Shown: in pieces, positions 53,925 to 63,203 of the stretch
Layout: every line of letters starts with the position of its first letter
Numbering within the stretch: the stretch's first letter is position 1
From: Sphingomonas sp. G-3-2-10
GTDB lineage: Bacteria > Pseudomonadota > Alphaproteobacteria > Sphingomonadales > Sphingomonadaceae
Length of the DNA stretch: 64,000 nt
Assembly: GCF_012927115.1 (NCBI RefSeq)
Contig: NZ_JABBFY010000001.1
Span: 992,001 to 1,056,000, forward strand
Reading direction: 5' to 3'
Notes under the pieces: generated by a model
What the model saw: only the letters and a program-made list of their open reading frames with translations
The model's database searches: none
What the model was told of the DNA's origin: nothing
Position numbers and translations under genes: made by a program

Positions 53925-54824
53925 ATGATCCATATCGTCCACCATTCCGACTATGTCGCGCCGGCTCCGGCGCGGAGCACCTATCAGTGGAACAAGAACG
54001 GACTGGTGCGCGACGTGCTGCGCGAACAGGGCGATGCGTTCCAATGGCATGTACCCGAACCGATGTCGCGCGAATGGATCGAAGCGGTGCACGATCCCGA
54101 TTATACCGCCCAAGTGCTGGAAGCGCGGGTGCCGAAGCACAAGGAACGGCGGATCGGCTTTCCGGTGACGCCGCAAGTTGCGAAACGCGCTCAGGTGGTT
54201 CCGGGCGGAACGTGGCTCGCCGCCCTGCTGGCGCTGGAGCATGGCTATGCGGCGAACACCGCAGGCGGGAGCCACCATGCGCTGGCCGACACCGGCGCGG
54301 GGTTCTGCATCTTCAACGATCTCGCCATCGTCGCGGTCAGGCTGGTGGAAGAGGGCAGGGCGTCGCGCGTGCTGATCGTCGATTGCGACGTGCATCAGGG
54401 CGACGGCACGGCCTCGCTCACCGCGGGGCGGCCGGGGATCGCGACCTATTCGATCCATGCCGAAAAGAATTTCCCGGTGCGCAAGGCGCGGTCCACCCTC
54501 GACGTGGCGCTGCCCGACGGGACCGGCGACGACGCTTATCTGGCCGCGCTGGCCGAAACCCTGCCGCCGCTGGTCGATGGTTTCGCGCCTGATCTCATCC
54601 TCTATCAGGCAGGCGTCGATCCGTTCGCGGAAGACCGCCTTGGGCGGCTGTCGCTCAGCCACGATGGACTGGCCGCGCGGGAACGATGGATCGGCGGCTT
54701 TTTCGGCGCGCGGGGTATCCCGATCGCGAGTGCGCTGGGCGGCGGATATGGGCAGGATGCGATGGAAGTCGCCGAACGGCATGCCGCCTCTATCCGCACC
54801 TTGGGACAGGCCGTCGCAAACTAG
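53925..54824 (+). CDS. histone deacetylase family (acetoin utilisation/APAH-type) hydrolase
   Basis: A 299-residue zinc-dependent deacetylase of the arginase/HDAC fold. The zinc and active-site pattern is seen in GGSHHALADTGAGFCIFNDLAIV, VLIVDCDVHQGDGTASL and YQAGVDPFAEDRLGRLSLS, plus GGGYGQD near the end. Prokaryotic members deacetylate acetyl-lysine or acetylpolyamines. The gene ends inside a terminator hairpin whose left arm includes its stop. Divergent from rppH, so the two share a short promoter region. Confidence 0.9.
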   Translation: MIHIVHHSDYVAPAPARSTYQWNKNGLVRDVLREQGDAFQWHVPEPMSREWIEAVHDPDYTAQVLEARVPKHKERRIGFPVTPQVAKRAQVVPGGTWLAALLALEHGYAANTAGGSHHALADTGAGFCIFNDLAIVAVRLVEEGRASRVLIVDCDVHQGDGTASLTAGRPGIATYSIHAEKNFPVRKARSTLDVALPDGTGDDAYLAALAETLPPLVDGFAPDLILYQAGVDPFAEDRLGRLSLSHDGLAARERWIGGFFGARGIPIASALGGGYGQDAMEVAERHAASIRTLGQAVAN

Positions 54825-54848
54825 CCTTTGCAAGCACAAGGCTATTTT
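54822..54848 (+). terminator. terminator of HDAC-family gene
   Basis: TAGCCTT (54822-54828) pairs with AAGGCTA (54838-54844) around 9 nt, followed by TTTT. The left arm starts with the TAG stop codon of the deacetylase gene. Confidence 0.7.
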
Positions 54849-54914
54849 CTACTTTGGGCGAACCGCGAGTGAGGCGTAGAGCGCGGCAACGATAGTGTTC
54901 GCAGGAAGATGCCA

Positions 54915-56858
54915 ATGGCAACCGCCACCCATATGCTGACGCCCGAAGAGGCATCGGCCCACCCGCCGCAAGAGGCAGTCGTCGTTCGTTTTGCCGGTGA
55001 TTCCGGCGACGGCATGCAGTTGACCGGCGGGCAGTTCACGCTCTCCACCGCACTGGCGGGCAACGATCTTGCCACCTTCCCGGATTTCCCCGCCGAGATT
55101 CGCGCGCCGCAGGGCACGCTGTTCGGCGTCTCCGCCTTCCAGATCAATTTCGGCTCGACGCAGATCGACACCGCGGGCGACCAGCCCGACGTGCTGGTCG
55201 CGATGAACCCGGCGGCGCTCAAGACCAATGTCGAGGCGCTGAAGCCCGGCGGGCTGATCATCGCCGATGCCGGCGAGTTCGGTCAGCGCAATCTGGACAA
55301 GGCCAAGTACGCCAGCAATCCGCTCGAGGATGGCAGCCTCGGCAAGTGGCAGCTGCTCAAGCTCGACATCTCGGCGCTGACGGTCGAGGCGGTGAAGCCG
55401 TTCGGGCTGGGCAACAAGGAAGCCCTGCGCTGCAAGAATATGTGGACACTGGGGCTGGCGCTCTGGATGTTCGACCGCGACCGCGCGCCACTGATCCAGT
55501 GGCTCAAGGACAAGTTCGCCAAGGCGCCGAACCTTGCCGAAGCGAACATCGCCGCGCTGAACGCCGGTCATGCCTATGGCGAGACCGCGGAACTCGGAGC
55601 ACTGGGCATTTCGCAGCGGAATGTGTCCGCCGCGCCGTCCGAGCCGGGCCTGTACCGCACCGTCACCGGCGCGGATTCGATCTCGCTGGGTCTGGTCGCG
55701 GGAGCACAGCTTGCCGAACTGCCGATGTTCTTCGGCGGCTATCCGATCACGCCGGCTTCGGCGATCCTCCACGCGCTGTCCAAGTTCAAGGAATATGGCG
55801 TTACGACGTTCCAGGCCGAAGACGAGATCGCGGCGATCGCGTCGGCGTTGGGCGCATCCTATGCGGGGTCGCTGGGCGTCACTTCATCGTCGGGTCCGGG
55901 CATAGCGCTGAAGGGCGAAGCGATGGGTCTGGCGATCATGACCGAGCTTCCGCTGATCATCGTCAATTCGCAGCGCGGCGGTCCTTCGACCGGTCTGCCG
56001 ACCAAGACCGAGCAATCGGATCTCTATCAGGCGGTCTATGGCCGCAACGGCGATGCGCCGATGCCGGTGATCGCTTCGCGTTCGGCGGCCGATTGTTTCG
56101 ACGTCGCGATCGAGGCTGTGCGGATCGCCACGCAATATATGACCCCGGTCATGATCCTGACCGACGGCTATATCGCCAATGCCGCGGAGCCGTGGAAGGT
56201 GCCGGACATGAGCACCTACAAGCCCTTCCCGGTGAAGCATCACACCGAGTTGCCGGCCGAGGGCGAGAAATTCCTGCCCTATGCCCGCGACGAGAAATTG
56301 AAGCGTCCGTGGGTCAAGCCGGGCACGCCGGGCCTGCTCCACCGCATCGGCGGGATCGAGAAGGCGGTGGATACCGGCAACCTCGATTATTCGCCCGCCA
56401 ACCATCAGGCGATGACCGATATCCGCCGCGATAAGGTTGCCAATATCGACATCCCCGATCAGGTGGTCGAGCAGGGGCAGGCGGGCGGCAAGCTGGTCGT
56501 GGTCGGCTGGGGTTCGACCTATGGCCCGATCACCACCGCGGTCCGCCGCGCGCGGGCCAAGGGCGTGGACGTCAGCCACATCCATATCCGCCACATCTGG
56601 CCGATGCCGAAGAATCTCGGCGATCTGCTGAAGAGCTACGAGCATATCCTGGTGCCGGAGATGAACACCGGGCAGCTCAAGACCGTGCTGCGCGACCAGT
56701 TCCTGGTGAACGCCGTGCCGCTCAACAAGGTGTCGGGCCAGCCCTTCACCATCGCCGAGATCGAAGGTGCGATCGCGCGGCATTTGTCGAGCGACAAGCC
56801 CGAAGAGCTTGGCCCGGACAACACGCAGTTGCCCAGCCCGGAGGCTGTGAATCCGTGA
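54915..56858 (+). CDS. korA: 2-oxoacid:ferredoxin oxidoreductase alpha subunit (KorA type, gamma-alpha fusion)
   Basis: Oxidises 2-oxoglutarate or a related 2-oxoacid, passing electrons to ferredoxin. About 647 residues combining a gamma-type domain first (VVVRFAGDSGDGMQLTGGQF, PAEIRAPQGTLFGVSAFQINFG; residues about 20-200) and the alpha domain second (FGGYPITPASAILHALSKFKEYGVTTFQAEDEIAAIASALGASYAG, GPSTGLPTKTEQSDL). ATG 54915 is chosen because AGGAAG (54903-54908) gives 6-nt spacing; 54909 is too close. The stop overlaps the GTG of the next gene by 4 bp (GTGA). KorA/KorB in aerobes may supplement the citric-acid cycle. Confidence 0.93.
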   Translation: MATATHMLTPEEASAHPPQEAVVVRFAGDSGDGMQLTGGQFTLSTALAGNDLATFPDFPAEIRAPQGTLFGVSAFQINFGSTQIDTAGDQPDVLVAMNPAALKTNVEALKPGGLIIADAGEFGQRNLDKAKYASNPLEDGSLGKWQLLKLDISALTVEAVKPFGLGNKEALRCKNMWTLGLALWMFDRDRAPLIQWLKDKFAKAPNLAEANIAALNAGHAYGETAELGALGISQRNVSAAPSEPGLYRTVTGADSISLGLVAGAQLAELPMFFGGYPITPASAILHALSKFKEYGVTTFQAEDEIAAIASALGASYAGSLGVTSSSGPGIALKGEAMGLAIMTELPLIIVNSQRGGPSTGLPTKTEQSDLYQAVYGRNGDAPMPVIASRSAADCFDVAIEAVRIATQYMTPVMILTDGYIANAAEPWKVPDMSTYKPFPVKHHTELPAEGEKFLPYARDEKLKRPWVKPGTPGLLHRIGGIEKAVDTGNLDYSPANHQAMTDIRRDKVANIDIPDQVVEQGQAGGKLVVVGWGSTYGPITTAVRRARAKGVDVSHIHIRHIWPMPKNLGDLLKSYEHILVPEMNTGQLKTVLRDQFLVNAVPLNKVSGQPFTIAEIEGAIARHLSSDKPEELGPDNTQLPSPEAVNP

Positions 56859-57382
56859 TCCTGCCACTTGTCCTGGCGGTCGCTCCGGTGGTGCTCCCGG
56901 CCACCGCGCAGGATCCGCGTGTCGCGGCGGCGCTGACCGCGCTGCCGGCGGAACTGGCGGGATTGCCTCGCGATGCGAGGCTACAGTCCGATGAGCGCAT
57001 CGGCTATCGCACCGATGCATCGGGTACTTCGATCGTCGTTGGGGCGATTGTCCCCGGCGGAGAAGTCGAGAACATACTTCGTGACAAGGCTCGACGCGAT
57101 GAGGGCCTGCTTGCCCTGGGCATCATGTTCTCAGGGAACGGACGGTCGCAACTCAAGCGCGAAGCCTATTTTTTTGTTGGCGATGTCGGTTCGGGAGCGC
57201 GTGGACTCTATCGCGAATATGCCACCGACCAGGGGCTGCGGCTGGTCTGGGCGACGTTCAACGATGGCGTTATCACCGCCGTGATCGCGGTGATCCCGCG
57301 CCCTGATGATCAGCAGCATATCTTCGATTCGGTCATGCGGGAGCTGTTCTCCGGCGCGACCCTGATCGCGGCGAACAAGTGA
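56855..57382 (+). CDS. secreted hypothetical protein between korA and korB
   Basis: A 175-residue exported protein with a hydrophobic leader MILPLVLAVAPVVLPATAQ and cleavage after TAQ. The mature part alternates hydrophilic and hydrophobic strands (GIMFSGNGRSQLKREAYFFVGDVGSGARGLYREY). The start is GTG at 56855, overlapping the korA stop as GTGA, and the end lies 10 bp before korB. A periplasmic protein between the two cytoplasmic subunits is odd: it must be cotranslated with them. I recognise no family. Confidence 0.7.
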   Translation: MILPLVLAVAPVVLPATAQDPRVAAALTALPAELAGLPRDARLQSDERIGYRTDASGTSIVVGAIVPGGEVENILRDKARRDEGLLALGIMFSGNGRSQLKREAYFFVGDVGSGARGLYREYATDQGLRLVWATFNDGVITAVIAVIPRPDDQQHIFDSVMRELFSGATLIAANK

Positions 57383-57392
57383 AAGAGCGACG

Positions 57393-58427
57393 ATGAACGA
57401 GATCACCACCATCCGCCCCTCGACGCCCAAGGATTGGGAAACCGATCAGGAAGTCCGCTGGTGCCCCGGCTGCGGCGACTATGCGATCCTGAAGGCGGTG
57501 CAGCGCACCATGCCAGAGATCGGCGGCACGCCCGAGAATACCGTGTTTGTCAGCGGCATCGGCTGCTCCTCACGCTTCCCCTATTATATGGAGACCTATG
57601 GCTTCCATACGATCCACGGCCGCGCGCCGGCCGTGGCGACGGGGGTCAAGCTGGCCAATCCGGACCTCGACGTGTGGATCATCACCGGAGATGGCGACGG
57701 GCTGTCGATCGGCGGTAACCACACGATGCACTTGCTGCGGCGGAACCTGAACTGCCAGGTGCTGCTGTTCAACAACGAGATTTACGGGCTGACCAAGGGG
57801 CAGTATTCGCCGACCTCGCGCGAAGGCACGCGTTCGCCCTCGACGCCGTTCGGATCGGTCGATCATCCGGCCAAGCCCTGCGCCTTCGCGCTGGGTTCGG
57901 GCGGGCGCTTCATTGCGCGCGGGATCGACGTGCACAAGAATCTGCCGAGCGTGCTGAAGGCCGCGCACAAGCATCAGGGCGCGGCGTTCGTCGAAATCTT
58001 CCAGAACTGCATCGTCTATAATGACGATGTGTTCGAGCCGTTCACCGCCAAGCCCAACGCCGCAGCGAACCAGATGTGGTGCGTCGATGGCGAGCCGCTG
58101 CTGTTCGCGGGCGGCGCCCGCGGCCTTTCGCTCGATGTCGAGAAGCTGACGCTGAAGGTGGTCGATGTCCTCGATGGCGATTGGCAGGCGGCGGGCGTGA
58201 TCGTCCACAATGTCACCAATCGCGCCGTGGCGCACATGCTGGTCGAGATGCCGTTCGGGCCGTTCCCGATGGCGCTGGGCGTGCTGTACGACGACCCCGC
58301 CCCGACCTTCGAAAGCGCGATCGTCGCGCAGAACAAGGCCGCGAGCGAAGGCAAGGTGGCCGACCTGCAGAAGCTGGTCGCCAAGGGTCAGACGTGGATG
58401 GTGGACAAGCAGCCTCGGGCGGAGTGA
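57393..58427 (+). CDS. korB: 2-oxoacid:ferredoxin oxidoreductase beta subunit (KorB)
   Basis: Thiamine-pyrophosphate-binding partner of KorA, 344 residues. The iron-sulfur/TPP region WCPGCGDYAILKAV lies at the N-terminus with its CxxC, and VSGIGCSSRFPYYM and ITGDGDGLSIGGNHTMHLLRRNLNCQVLLFNNEIYGLTKGQYSPTS form the TPP diphosphate site. The C-terminal part has the usual PFGPFPMALGVLYDD. A GAAAGAG site precedes the ATG. It is separated from korA by one small secreted-protein gene and followed by the photolyase gene after 37 bp. Confidence 0.94.
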   Translation: MNEITTIRPSTPKDWETDQEVRWCPGCGDYAILKAVQRTMPEIGGTPENTVFVSGIGCSSRFPYYMETYGFHTIHGRAPAVATGVKLANPDLDVWIITGDGDGLSIGGNHTMHLLRRNLNCQVLLFNNEIYGLTKGQYSPTSREGTRSPSTPFGSVDHPAKPCAFALGSGGRFIARGIDVHKNLPSVLKAAHKHQGAAFVEIFQNCIVYNDDVFEPFTAKPNAAANQMWCVDGEPLLFAGGARGLSLDVEKLTLKVVDVLDGDWQAAGVIVHNVTNRAVAHMLVEMPFGPFPMALGVLYDDPAPTFESAIVAQNKAASEGKVADLQKLVAKGQTWMVDKQPRAE

Positions 58428-58464
58428 GGCGGAGCTTTGACGGCGTCGGGCCGTTGCTCCAGCC

Positions 58465-59820
58465 ATGACCGGAACGTCCCTCCTCTGGCTTCGCCAGGAT
58501 ATTCGGCTGCATGACCAGCCTGCGCTGATCGCTGCTGCCCATGAAGGCGCGGTGGTGCCTGTTTATGTGCTGGACGACGAGGCGCCGGGGCGGTGGCGGA
58601 TAGGCGGGGCGCAGCGGTGGTGGTTGCACCATTCGCTGGTCAGCCTTGCCGCGTCGCTGGAGGCGAAGGGGTCGCGGCTGATCCTGCGGCGCGGGAGTGC
58701 CGTGGAGGCGCTTCGCAAGCTTGCCGAGGAAACCGGAGCGTCGACGATCCATGCGATCCGGCATTATGAGCCGTGGTGGGTGAAGGCCGAGGACGCGCTG
58801 GGCGACCGGCTGACGCTGCACGACGGCAATCATCTGGCGTCGCTGCGTGACATCACCACCGGGTCGGGCGGGCAGTATAAGGTCTATTCGGCCTTCTGGC
58901 GGGCGCTGAACGAGCGTATGCCGCCGCCAGACGATCAGCCCGTGCCGCACACGATCTCCTCCCCGGATATATGGCCGAAGAGCGACAAGCTCTCCGACTG
59001 GGATCTGCTGCCGGCCAAACCGGATTGGGCCAAGGGCTTTTCCGCTGACTGGATCCCGGGCGAGGCGGAAGCGCTGCGCAAGGCCGATGATTTTGTCGAT
59101 GAGGTGGTCGATTACGAAGCCCGCCGCGACCTGCCCGATGTGGAGGGGACCTCGCGCCTCTCGCCGCATCTGCATTTCGGGGAAATCTCGCCTGCGACGG
59201 TGTGGCACAAGCTCGATCGCGGGCGGAATGCCGACAAATTCCGCAAGGAGATGGCGTGGCGCGATTTCGCGGCCAGCCTGATGCTCCAGTTCCCGCACTA
59301 CGGCTATCGCAACGGCCGTCCCGCGTGGGACGCGATGGCATGGAGACGCAGCGAACATGACCTGAAGGCGTGGCAACAGGGCCGCACCGGCTATCCGATC
59401 GTCGATGCCGGAATGCGCCAGTTGTGGGCGACCGGATGGATGCACAATCGCGTGCGGATGATCACCGCGAGCTTTCTGGTGAAGCATCTGCTGATTGACT
59501 GGCGCGCGGGCGAGCGCTGGTTCTGGGACACGCTGATCGATGCCGATTACGGCAACAACAGCGTGAACTGGCAATGGGTGGCCGGCACCGGGGTCGATTC
59601 GAACATGTGGGGGCGGATCATGGCGCCGCTGGTCCAGTCCGAGAAGTTCGACGCGGGCGGCTATATCCGCGAGTGGGTGCCCGAACTGGCGGACATTCCC
59701 GATCCGTGGATCCACGATCCCGACGCGGCCGGATGCCGTCCGGACGGCTATCCGCCCAAGATCATCGGCCATCGCGAGGCGCGCGAGCGCGCGCTGGCGG
59801 CGGGACGCGCTATTCGATGA
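58465..59820 (+). CDS. phr: deoxyribodipyrimidine photo-lyase
   Basis: Light-driven repair of cyclobutane pyrimidine dimers, 451 residues. The N-terminal antenna domain opens TSLLWLRQDIRLHDQPALIAAAH; the FAD domain carries the classical run GYPIVDAGMRQLWATGWMHNRVRMI, FLVKHLLIDWRAGERWFWDTLIDADYGNN and SVNWQWVAGTGVDSN. Trp residues of the electron-transfer chain are present by this alignment. It lies in a plus-strand run with cfa; a stress-repair grouping is possible. Confidence 0.94.
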   Translation: MTGTSLLWLRQDIRLHDQPALIAAAHEGAVVPVYVLDDEAPGRWRIGGAQRWWLHHSLVSLAASLEAKGSRLILRRGSAVEALRKLAEETGASTIHAIRHYEPWWVKAEDALGDRLTLHDGNHLASLRDITTGSGGQYKVYSAFWRALNERMPPPDDQPVPHTISSPDIWPKSDKLSDWDLLPAKPDWAKGFSADWIPGEAEALRKADDFVDEVVDYEARRDLPDVEGTSRLSPHLHFGEISPATVWHKLDRGRNADKFRKEMAWRDFAASLMLQFPHYGYRNGRPAWDAMAWRRSEHDLKAWQQGRTGYPIVDAGMRQLWATGWMHNRVRMITASFLVKHLLIDWRAGERWFWDTLIDADYGNNSVNWQWVAGTGVDSNMWGRIMAPLVQSEKFDAGGYIREWVPELADIPDPWIHDPDAAGCRPDGYPPKIIGHREARERALAAGRAIR

Positions 59821-59871
59821 CCCCCTTATGGGGCTTGCTCCCGTTGGCGAAGGGTGCATGAAGGGCGCGCC

Positions 59872-61104
59872 ATGAACGCGCCGATGGGGAAAGAGGGCAG
59901 CGCTGCTCGGGGGAGGAACCTGCTCGACTGGTTCGGGCCGGTATTTCGCCGCGTGCTCGATCGCATCGATCGCGGGATCATCGCAGGCAGCATCCAGGCC
60001 ACGCTGCCGGACGGCCATATCCGTGTGCTGGGCGGGCGCGGCGAGGGCCCGCTGGCGGTCATCGAAATTCGCAGCTGGCGCGCGCTGATGCGCCTGGGCA
60101 CCGGAGGCTCGACCGGCTGGTACGAAGCCTGGACGAAGGGCGAATGGGCCAGCCCCGATCCGGTGCAGATCTTCGCGGTGTTCAGCGTCAATCGCGCACA
60201 TCTGGCGGGTCCGGCGCGCGCATCCGGGCTTTCGCTTCTCGGCAAGCGGCTGAACCACTGGCGCCACCGCAACAGCCGCGCAGGATCGAAGCGGAACATC
60301 CATTTCCACTACGATCTGGGCAATGACTTCTATTCGCAATGGCTCGATCCGGGCATGACCTATTCGAGCGCGATCTTCGCGGGCGGGGACAGCCTGGAGG
60401 CCGCGCAAGACCGCAAACTTACCGCGATCCTCGATCGCACGGCGACGCAACCCGGCGATACGATCCTCGAGATCGGCTGCGGCTGGGGCTCATTCGCCGA
60501 AGCCGCCGGACGGGCAGGGCGCAGGCTGCACGGGCTGACCCTGTCGACCGAGCAAAAGGCATGGGCAGAAGCGCGGATCGCGGCAGCCGGGATCGACGGA
60601 GTCGATTTCTCGCTGACCGATTATCGCGACGTGACCGGCACCTATGACGCTGTGGCGAGCATCGAGATGGTCGAGGCGGTGGGCCGCGAATATTGGCGCG
60701 ACTATCTGGGCACCATCACTCGCGTACTGAAGCCGGGCGGGCGGGCGGCGATCCAGTATATCGCCTTCGACGATGCGTTGTTCGATGCCTATGCCGGCAA
60801 TGTCGACTTCATCCAGACCTATATCTTCCCCGGTGGGCTGCTGATCCGCGAAAGCGAGTTCCGCGCGATCGGCGAACAGCATGGGCTGGCGTGGCGCGAT
60901 CAACATTCGTTCGGCCTCGATTATGCCGAGACGCTGAAACAGTGGCGCGAGAATTTCGATGCGGCGGCGGCGACCGGGCAGCTGCCCGCGCAGTTCGATC
61001 AGCGCTTCATCGATCTGTGGCGCTATTATCTGATGTATTGCGAAGGCGGGTTCCGCGGCGGCGGGATCGATGTCGCGCAGGTGACGCTGATCAAGGAGGG
61101 GTGA
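59872..61104 (+). CDS. cfa: cyclopropane-fatty-acyl-phospholipid synthase
   Basis: Adds a methylene from SAM to unsaturated membrane lipids. About 410 residues. The N-terminal lipid-binding region is followed by the SAM motif ILEIGCGWGSFAEAAGRAG and the family stretches NIHFHYDLGNDFYSQWLDPGMTYSSAIF and SIEMVEAVGREYW, and YIFPGGLLI near the end. ATG 59872 has AAGGG 6 nt upstream; a GTG at 59854 is less likely. The stop overlaps the next gene's start as TGATG. Confidence 0.93.
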   Translation: MNAPMGKEGSAARGRNLLDWFGPVFRRVLDRIDRGIIAGSIQATLPDGHIRVLGGRGEGPLAVIEIRSWRALMRLGTGGSTGWYEAWTKGEWASPDPVQIFAVFSVNRAHLAGPARASGLSLLGKRLNHWRHRNSRAGSKRNIHFHYDLGNDFYSQWLDPGMTYSSAIFAGGDSLEAAQDRKLTAILDRTATQPGDTILEIGCGWGSFAEAAGRAGRRLHGLTLSTEQKAWAEARIAAAGIDGVDFSLTDYRDVTGTYDAVASIEMVEAVGREYWRDYLGTITRVLKPGGRAAIQYIAFDDALFDAYAGNVDFIQTYIFPGGLLIRESEFRAIGEQHGLAWRDQHSFGLDYAETLKQWRENFDAAAATGQLPAQFDQRFIDLWRYYLMYCEGGFRGGGIDVAQVTLIKEG

Positions 61105-62288
61105 TGCGCAAGGCGTTGTTGCTGGCAGGCACGCTGATGCTGGCGGGATGTGCGGAGAAAGCGGCGGAAATGGCGGCAGTACCGTCGACCGCAGTCGCGC
61201 TGAAGGCCGACGATACGGCAGGCCTGCGCAAGGTCGGCGCCGAGATCCTGTTCTGGTCGCAAGCCCAGCGCGACGCGAACTTCCCGCATATGGAACGGCT
61301 GTTCCCCGGCAACATCGTCCAGCGCGGCGGCAAGGTGCGCGCGCTGCCGAAGGGCACGCCGCTGCCGATCGCCGACAGCGAAATCGACAGCTTCATCGCG
61401 GCGCAGAATGTCGCCGGGCTGATCGTGCTCCAGAACGGCAAGGTGCGGCTGGAGCGATACGCGCGCGGCTATGGGCCGGAAGGGCGCTGGACCAGCTTCT
61501 CGGTCGCAAAGTCGTTCACCTCGACCCTGGTCGGGGCGGCGATCCGCGACGGATACATCAAGTCGGTCGACGAGCCGGTGACCAAATATATCCCGGAACT
61601 GGCCGGCAGCGGCTATGACGGGGTGACGATCCACCAGTTGCTGACGATGACCTCGGGCGTGAAGTGGAACGAGGATTATACCGACGCCAATTCGGACGTG
61701 GCGCGAATGTTCCTCCAGCCGGTGCCCGCGGGCGAGGACCCCACGGTTTACTATATGAAAAACCTGCCGCGCGAATCCGCACCAGGCAGCAAATGGGTCT
61801 ATAAGACCGGCGAAACCAACCTGATCGGCGTGCTGGTAATGCGCGCGACGAAGAAGCCGCTGGCGACCTATCTCAGCGAAAAGGTGTGGAAGCCCTATGG
61901 CATGGAGCAGGACGCCTTCTGGATGGTCGATCCGTCGAACCATGAAGTGAGCGGCTGCTGCCTTTCCGTGTCCCTGCGCGACTATGCCCGGATGGGTCAG
62001 TTCGCGCTGGAGGGCGGCAAGGGCGTGGTGCCGGCCAACTGGTTCGCGCAGGCCACCCGCGCGCAGGCCGAGATCGGCGTGCCGGGATATGGCTATGGTT
62101 ATCAATGGTGGACCTATCCGCAGAGCCGGTATGGGGCGCAGGGGATTTTCGGCCAGTCGATCCGCGTCGATCCCAAGACGCGGACGGTAATCGTGGTTTC
62201 TGCAGCAGCGCCCAAGGCGAGCGATCCAGCCTATGGCCGGGCGCGGACAGCTTTCCTCGACAAGCTGTTCGAGGCGGCTGCGAAATAA
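61104..62288 (+). CDS. serine hydrolase, beta-lactamase family lipoprotein
   Basis: A 394-residue envelope lipoprotein of the class C beta-lactamase/penicillin-binding family. MRKALLLAGTLMLAGC gives a lipobox with Cys16. The SxxK nucleophile lies in TSFSVAKSF; the Tyr motif is probably YKTGETN (TxN-like spacing), and the third box may lie in IFGQSIRVDP. The GMEQDAFWMVD and LSVSLRDYARMGQFAL stretches are typical of esterase-like members. It overlaps cfa by 1 nt (TGATG) with GGAGGGG as ribosome site. Likely an esterase or peptidase acting in the periplasm; substrate unknown. Confidence 0.88.
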   Translation: MRKALLLAGTLMLAGCAEKAAEMAAVPSTAVALKADDTAGLRKVGAEILFWSQAQRDANFPHMERLFPGNIVQRGGKVRALPKGTPLPIADSEIDSFIAAQNVAGLIVLQNGKVRLERYARGYGPEGRWTSFSVAKSFTSTLVGAAIRDGYIKSVDEPVTKYIPELAGSGYDGVTIHQLLTMTSGVKWNEDYTDANSDVARMFLQPVPAGEDPTVYYMKNLPRESAPGSKWVYKTGETNLIGVLVMRATKKPLATYLSEKVWKPYGMEQDAFWMVDPSNHEVSGCCLSVSLRDYARMGQFALEGGKGVVPANWFAQATRAQAEIGVPGYGYGYQWWTYPQSRYGAQGIFGQSIRVDPKTRTVIVVSAAAPKASDPAYGRARTAFLDKLFEAAAK

Positions 62289-62447
62289 GGCTGGCCTGAA
62301 AAGGTCCCGGAAGTTCGCACGAGCGGTGACCTTTGCCCGAGGAGGAAAGCGCATTTGCTTGCGCGGATGCAGCGCCTTGCCCGGCGCGCGGAAGCAGAGG
62401 CATCAACAGGTCAAAGAGCGGCAACCAAGCGGCGGCGCCGACGCTTT

Positions 62448-62475
62448 CAGCAAGCGAAATCCAACATTTCAAGCC
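62448..62475 (+). repeat. dispersed 28-nt repeat, copy 2
   Basis: CAGCAA, then GCGAAATCCAAC, then ATTTCAAGCC, matching 26 of 28 bases with the copy at 47143-47170. A CAAAGAGC box at 62412-62419 precedes it by 28 nt. It lies in the 190-bp gap between two convergent genes; I see no protein-coding gene there. Confidence 0.6.
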
Positions 62476-62478
62476 GCC

Positions 62479-63189
62479 CTAGTCCACCCGTTCGAAATGC
62501 CCCGCTTCGAAGCCTGAGGCGGCGAGGGCGGCGATGCGTTCGGCGACGACTTCAGGCGCCTTCACGCTCAACGGATCCTCGCCGGGGAAAGCGCGGGCAC
62601 GCATCGCGGTGCGGGTGGCGCCGGGATCGAGGATCGCGACGCGCAGCGCGGTCAGGTTGCGCAGTTCCTCGCCATAGGTGAGCAGCAGATTCTCGAACGC
62701 CGCCTTGGACGCGCCGTACATGCCCCAATAGGCGCGCGGATTGCGGCCGACGCTGGAAGTGACGCCGATCACCTTCGCTGCCTTTGCCTTGCGCAGCATC
62801 GGATCGAACGCCGCGAGCAGGGCAGCTTGTGCGCTGACGTTGAGCGTCAGCAGCTTGGCGAAATCCTTGCCGTCGATCGCGGGCACGGCGCTGAGCGTAC
62901 CGAGCGTCGCGGCGTTGAGCACCATGATATCGAGCGCGGGCCAGCGGCCGCCGATCGCGGTGGCGAGACGGGCGATGCTGTCATTCTCGGTCAGGTCGAG
63001 CGGGGCGATGGTGGCGGAGCCGCCCTCGGCATGGATCGCTTCCTCGACTTCCTCGAGCCCGCCGGCGGTGCGCGCAGTGAGAATGACGTGTGCGCCCGCG
63101 GCGGCCAGAGCCTTGGCGGTTGCGGCGCCGATGCCGCGGCTCGCGCCGGTGACGAGCGCGATCTGATCGGAAAGTGGCTTGTCGGTCAT
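62479..63189 (-). CDS. SDR family NAD(P)-dependent oxidoreductase
   Basis: A 236-residue short-chain dehydrogenase/reductase. The cofactor loop is ALVTGASRGIGAATAKAL, the NNAG-type segment reads VLNAATLG (partly degenerate), and the catalytic pair YxxxK is seen in YWGMYGASKAAF with the Ser in GVTSSVGRNPRAY. The start at 63189 (MTDKPLSD) lies 14 bp after the purF stop, same strand; the family N-terminus fits. Substrate unknown. Confidence 0.9.
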   Translation of the reverse strand: MTDKPLSDQIALVTGASRGIGAATAKALAAAGAHVILTARTAGGLEEVEEAIHAEGGSATIAPLDLTENDSIARLATAIGGRWPALDIMVLNAATLGTLSAVPAIDGKDFAKLLTLNVSAQAALLAAFDPMLRKAKAAKVIGVTSSVGRNPRAYWGMYGASKAAFENLLLTYGEELRNLTALRVAILDPGATRTAMRARAFPGEDPLSVKAPEVVAERIAALAASGFEAGHFERVD

Positions 63190-63203
63190 GGGATTCCGGA
63201 AAG

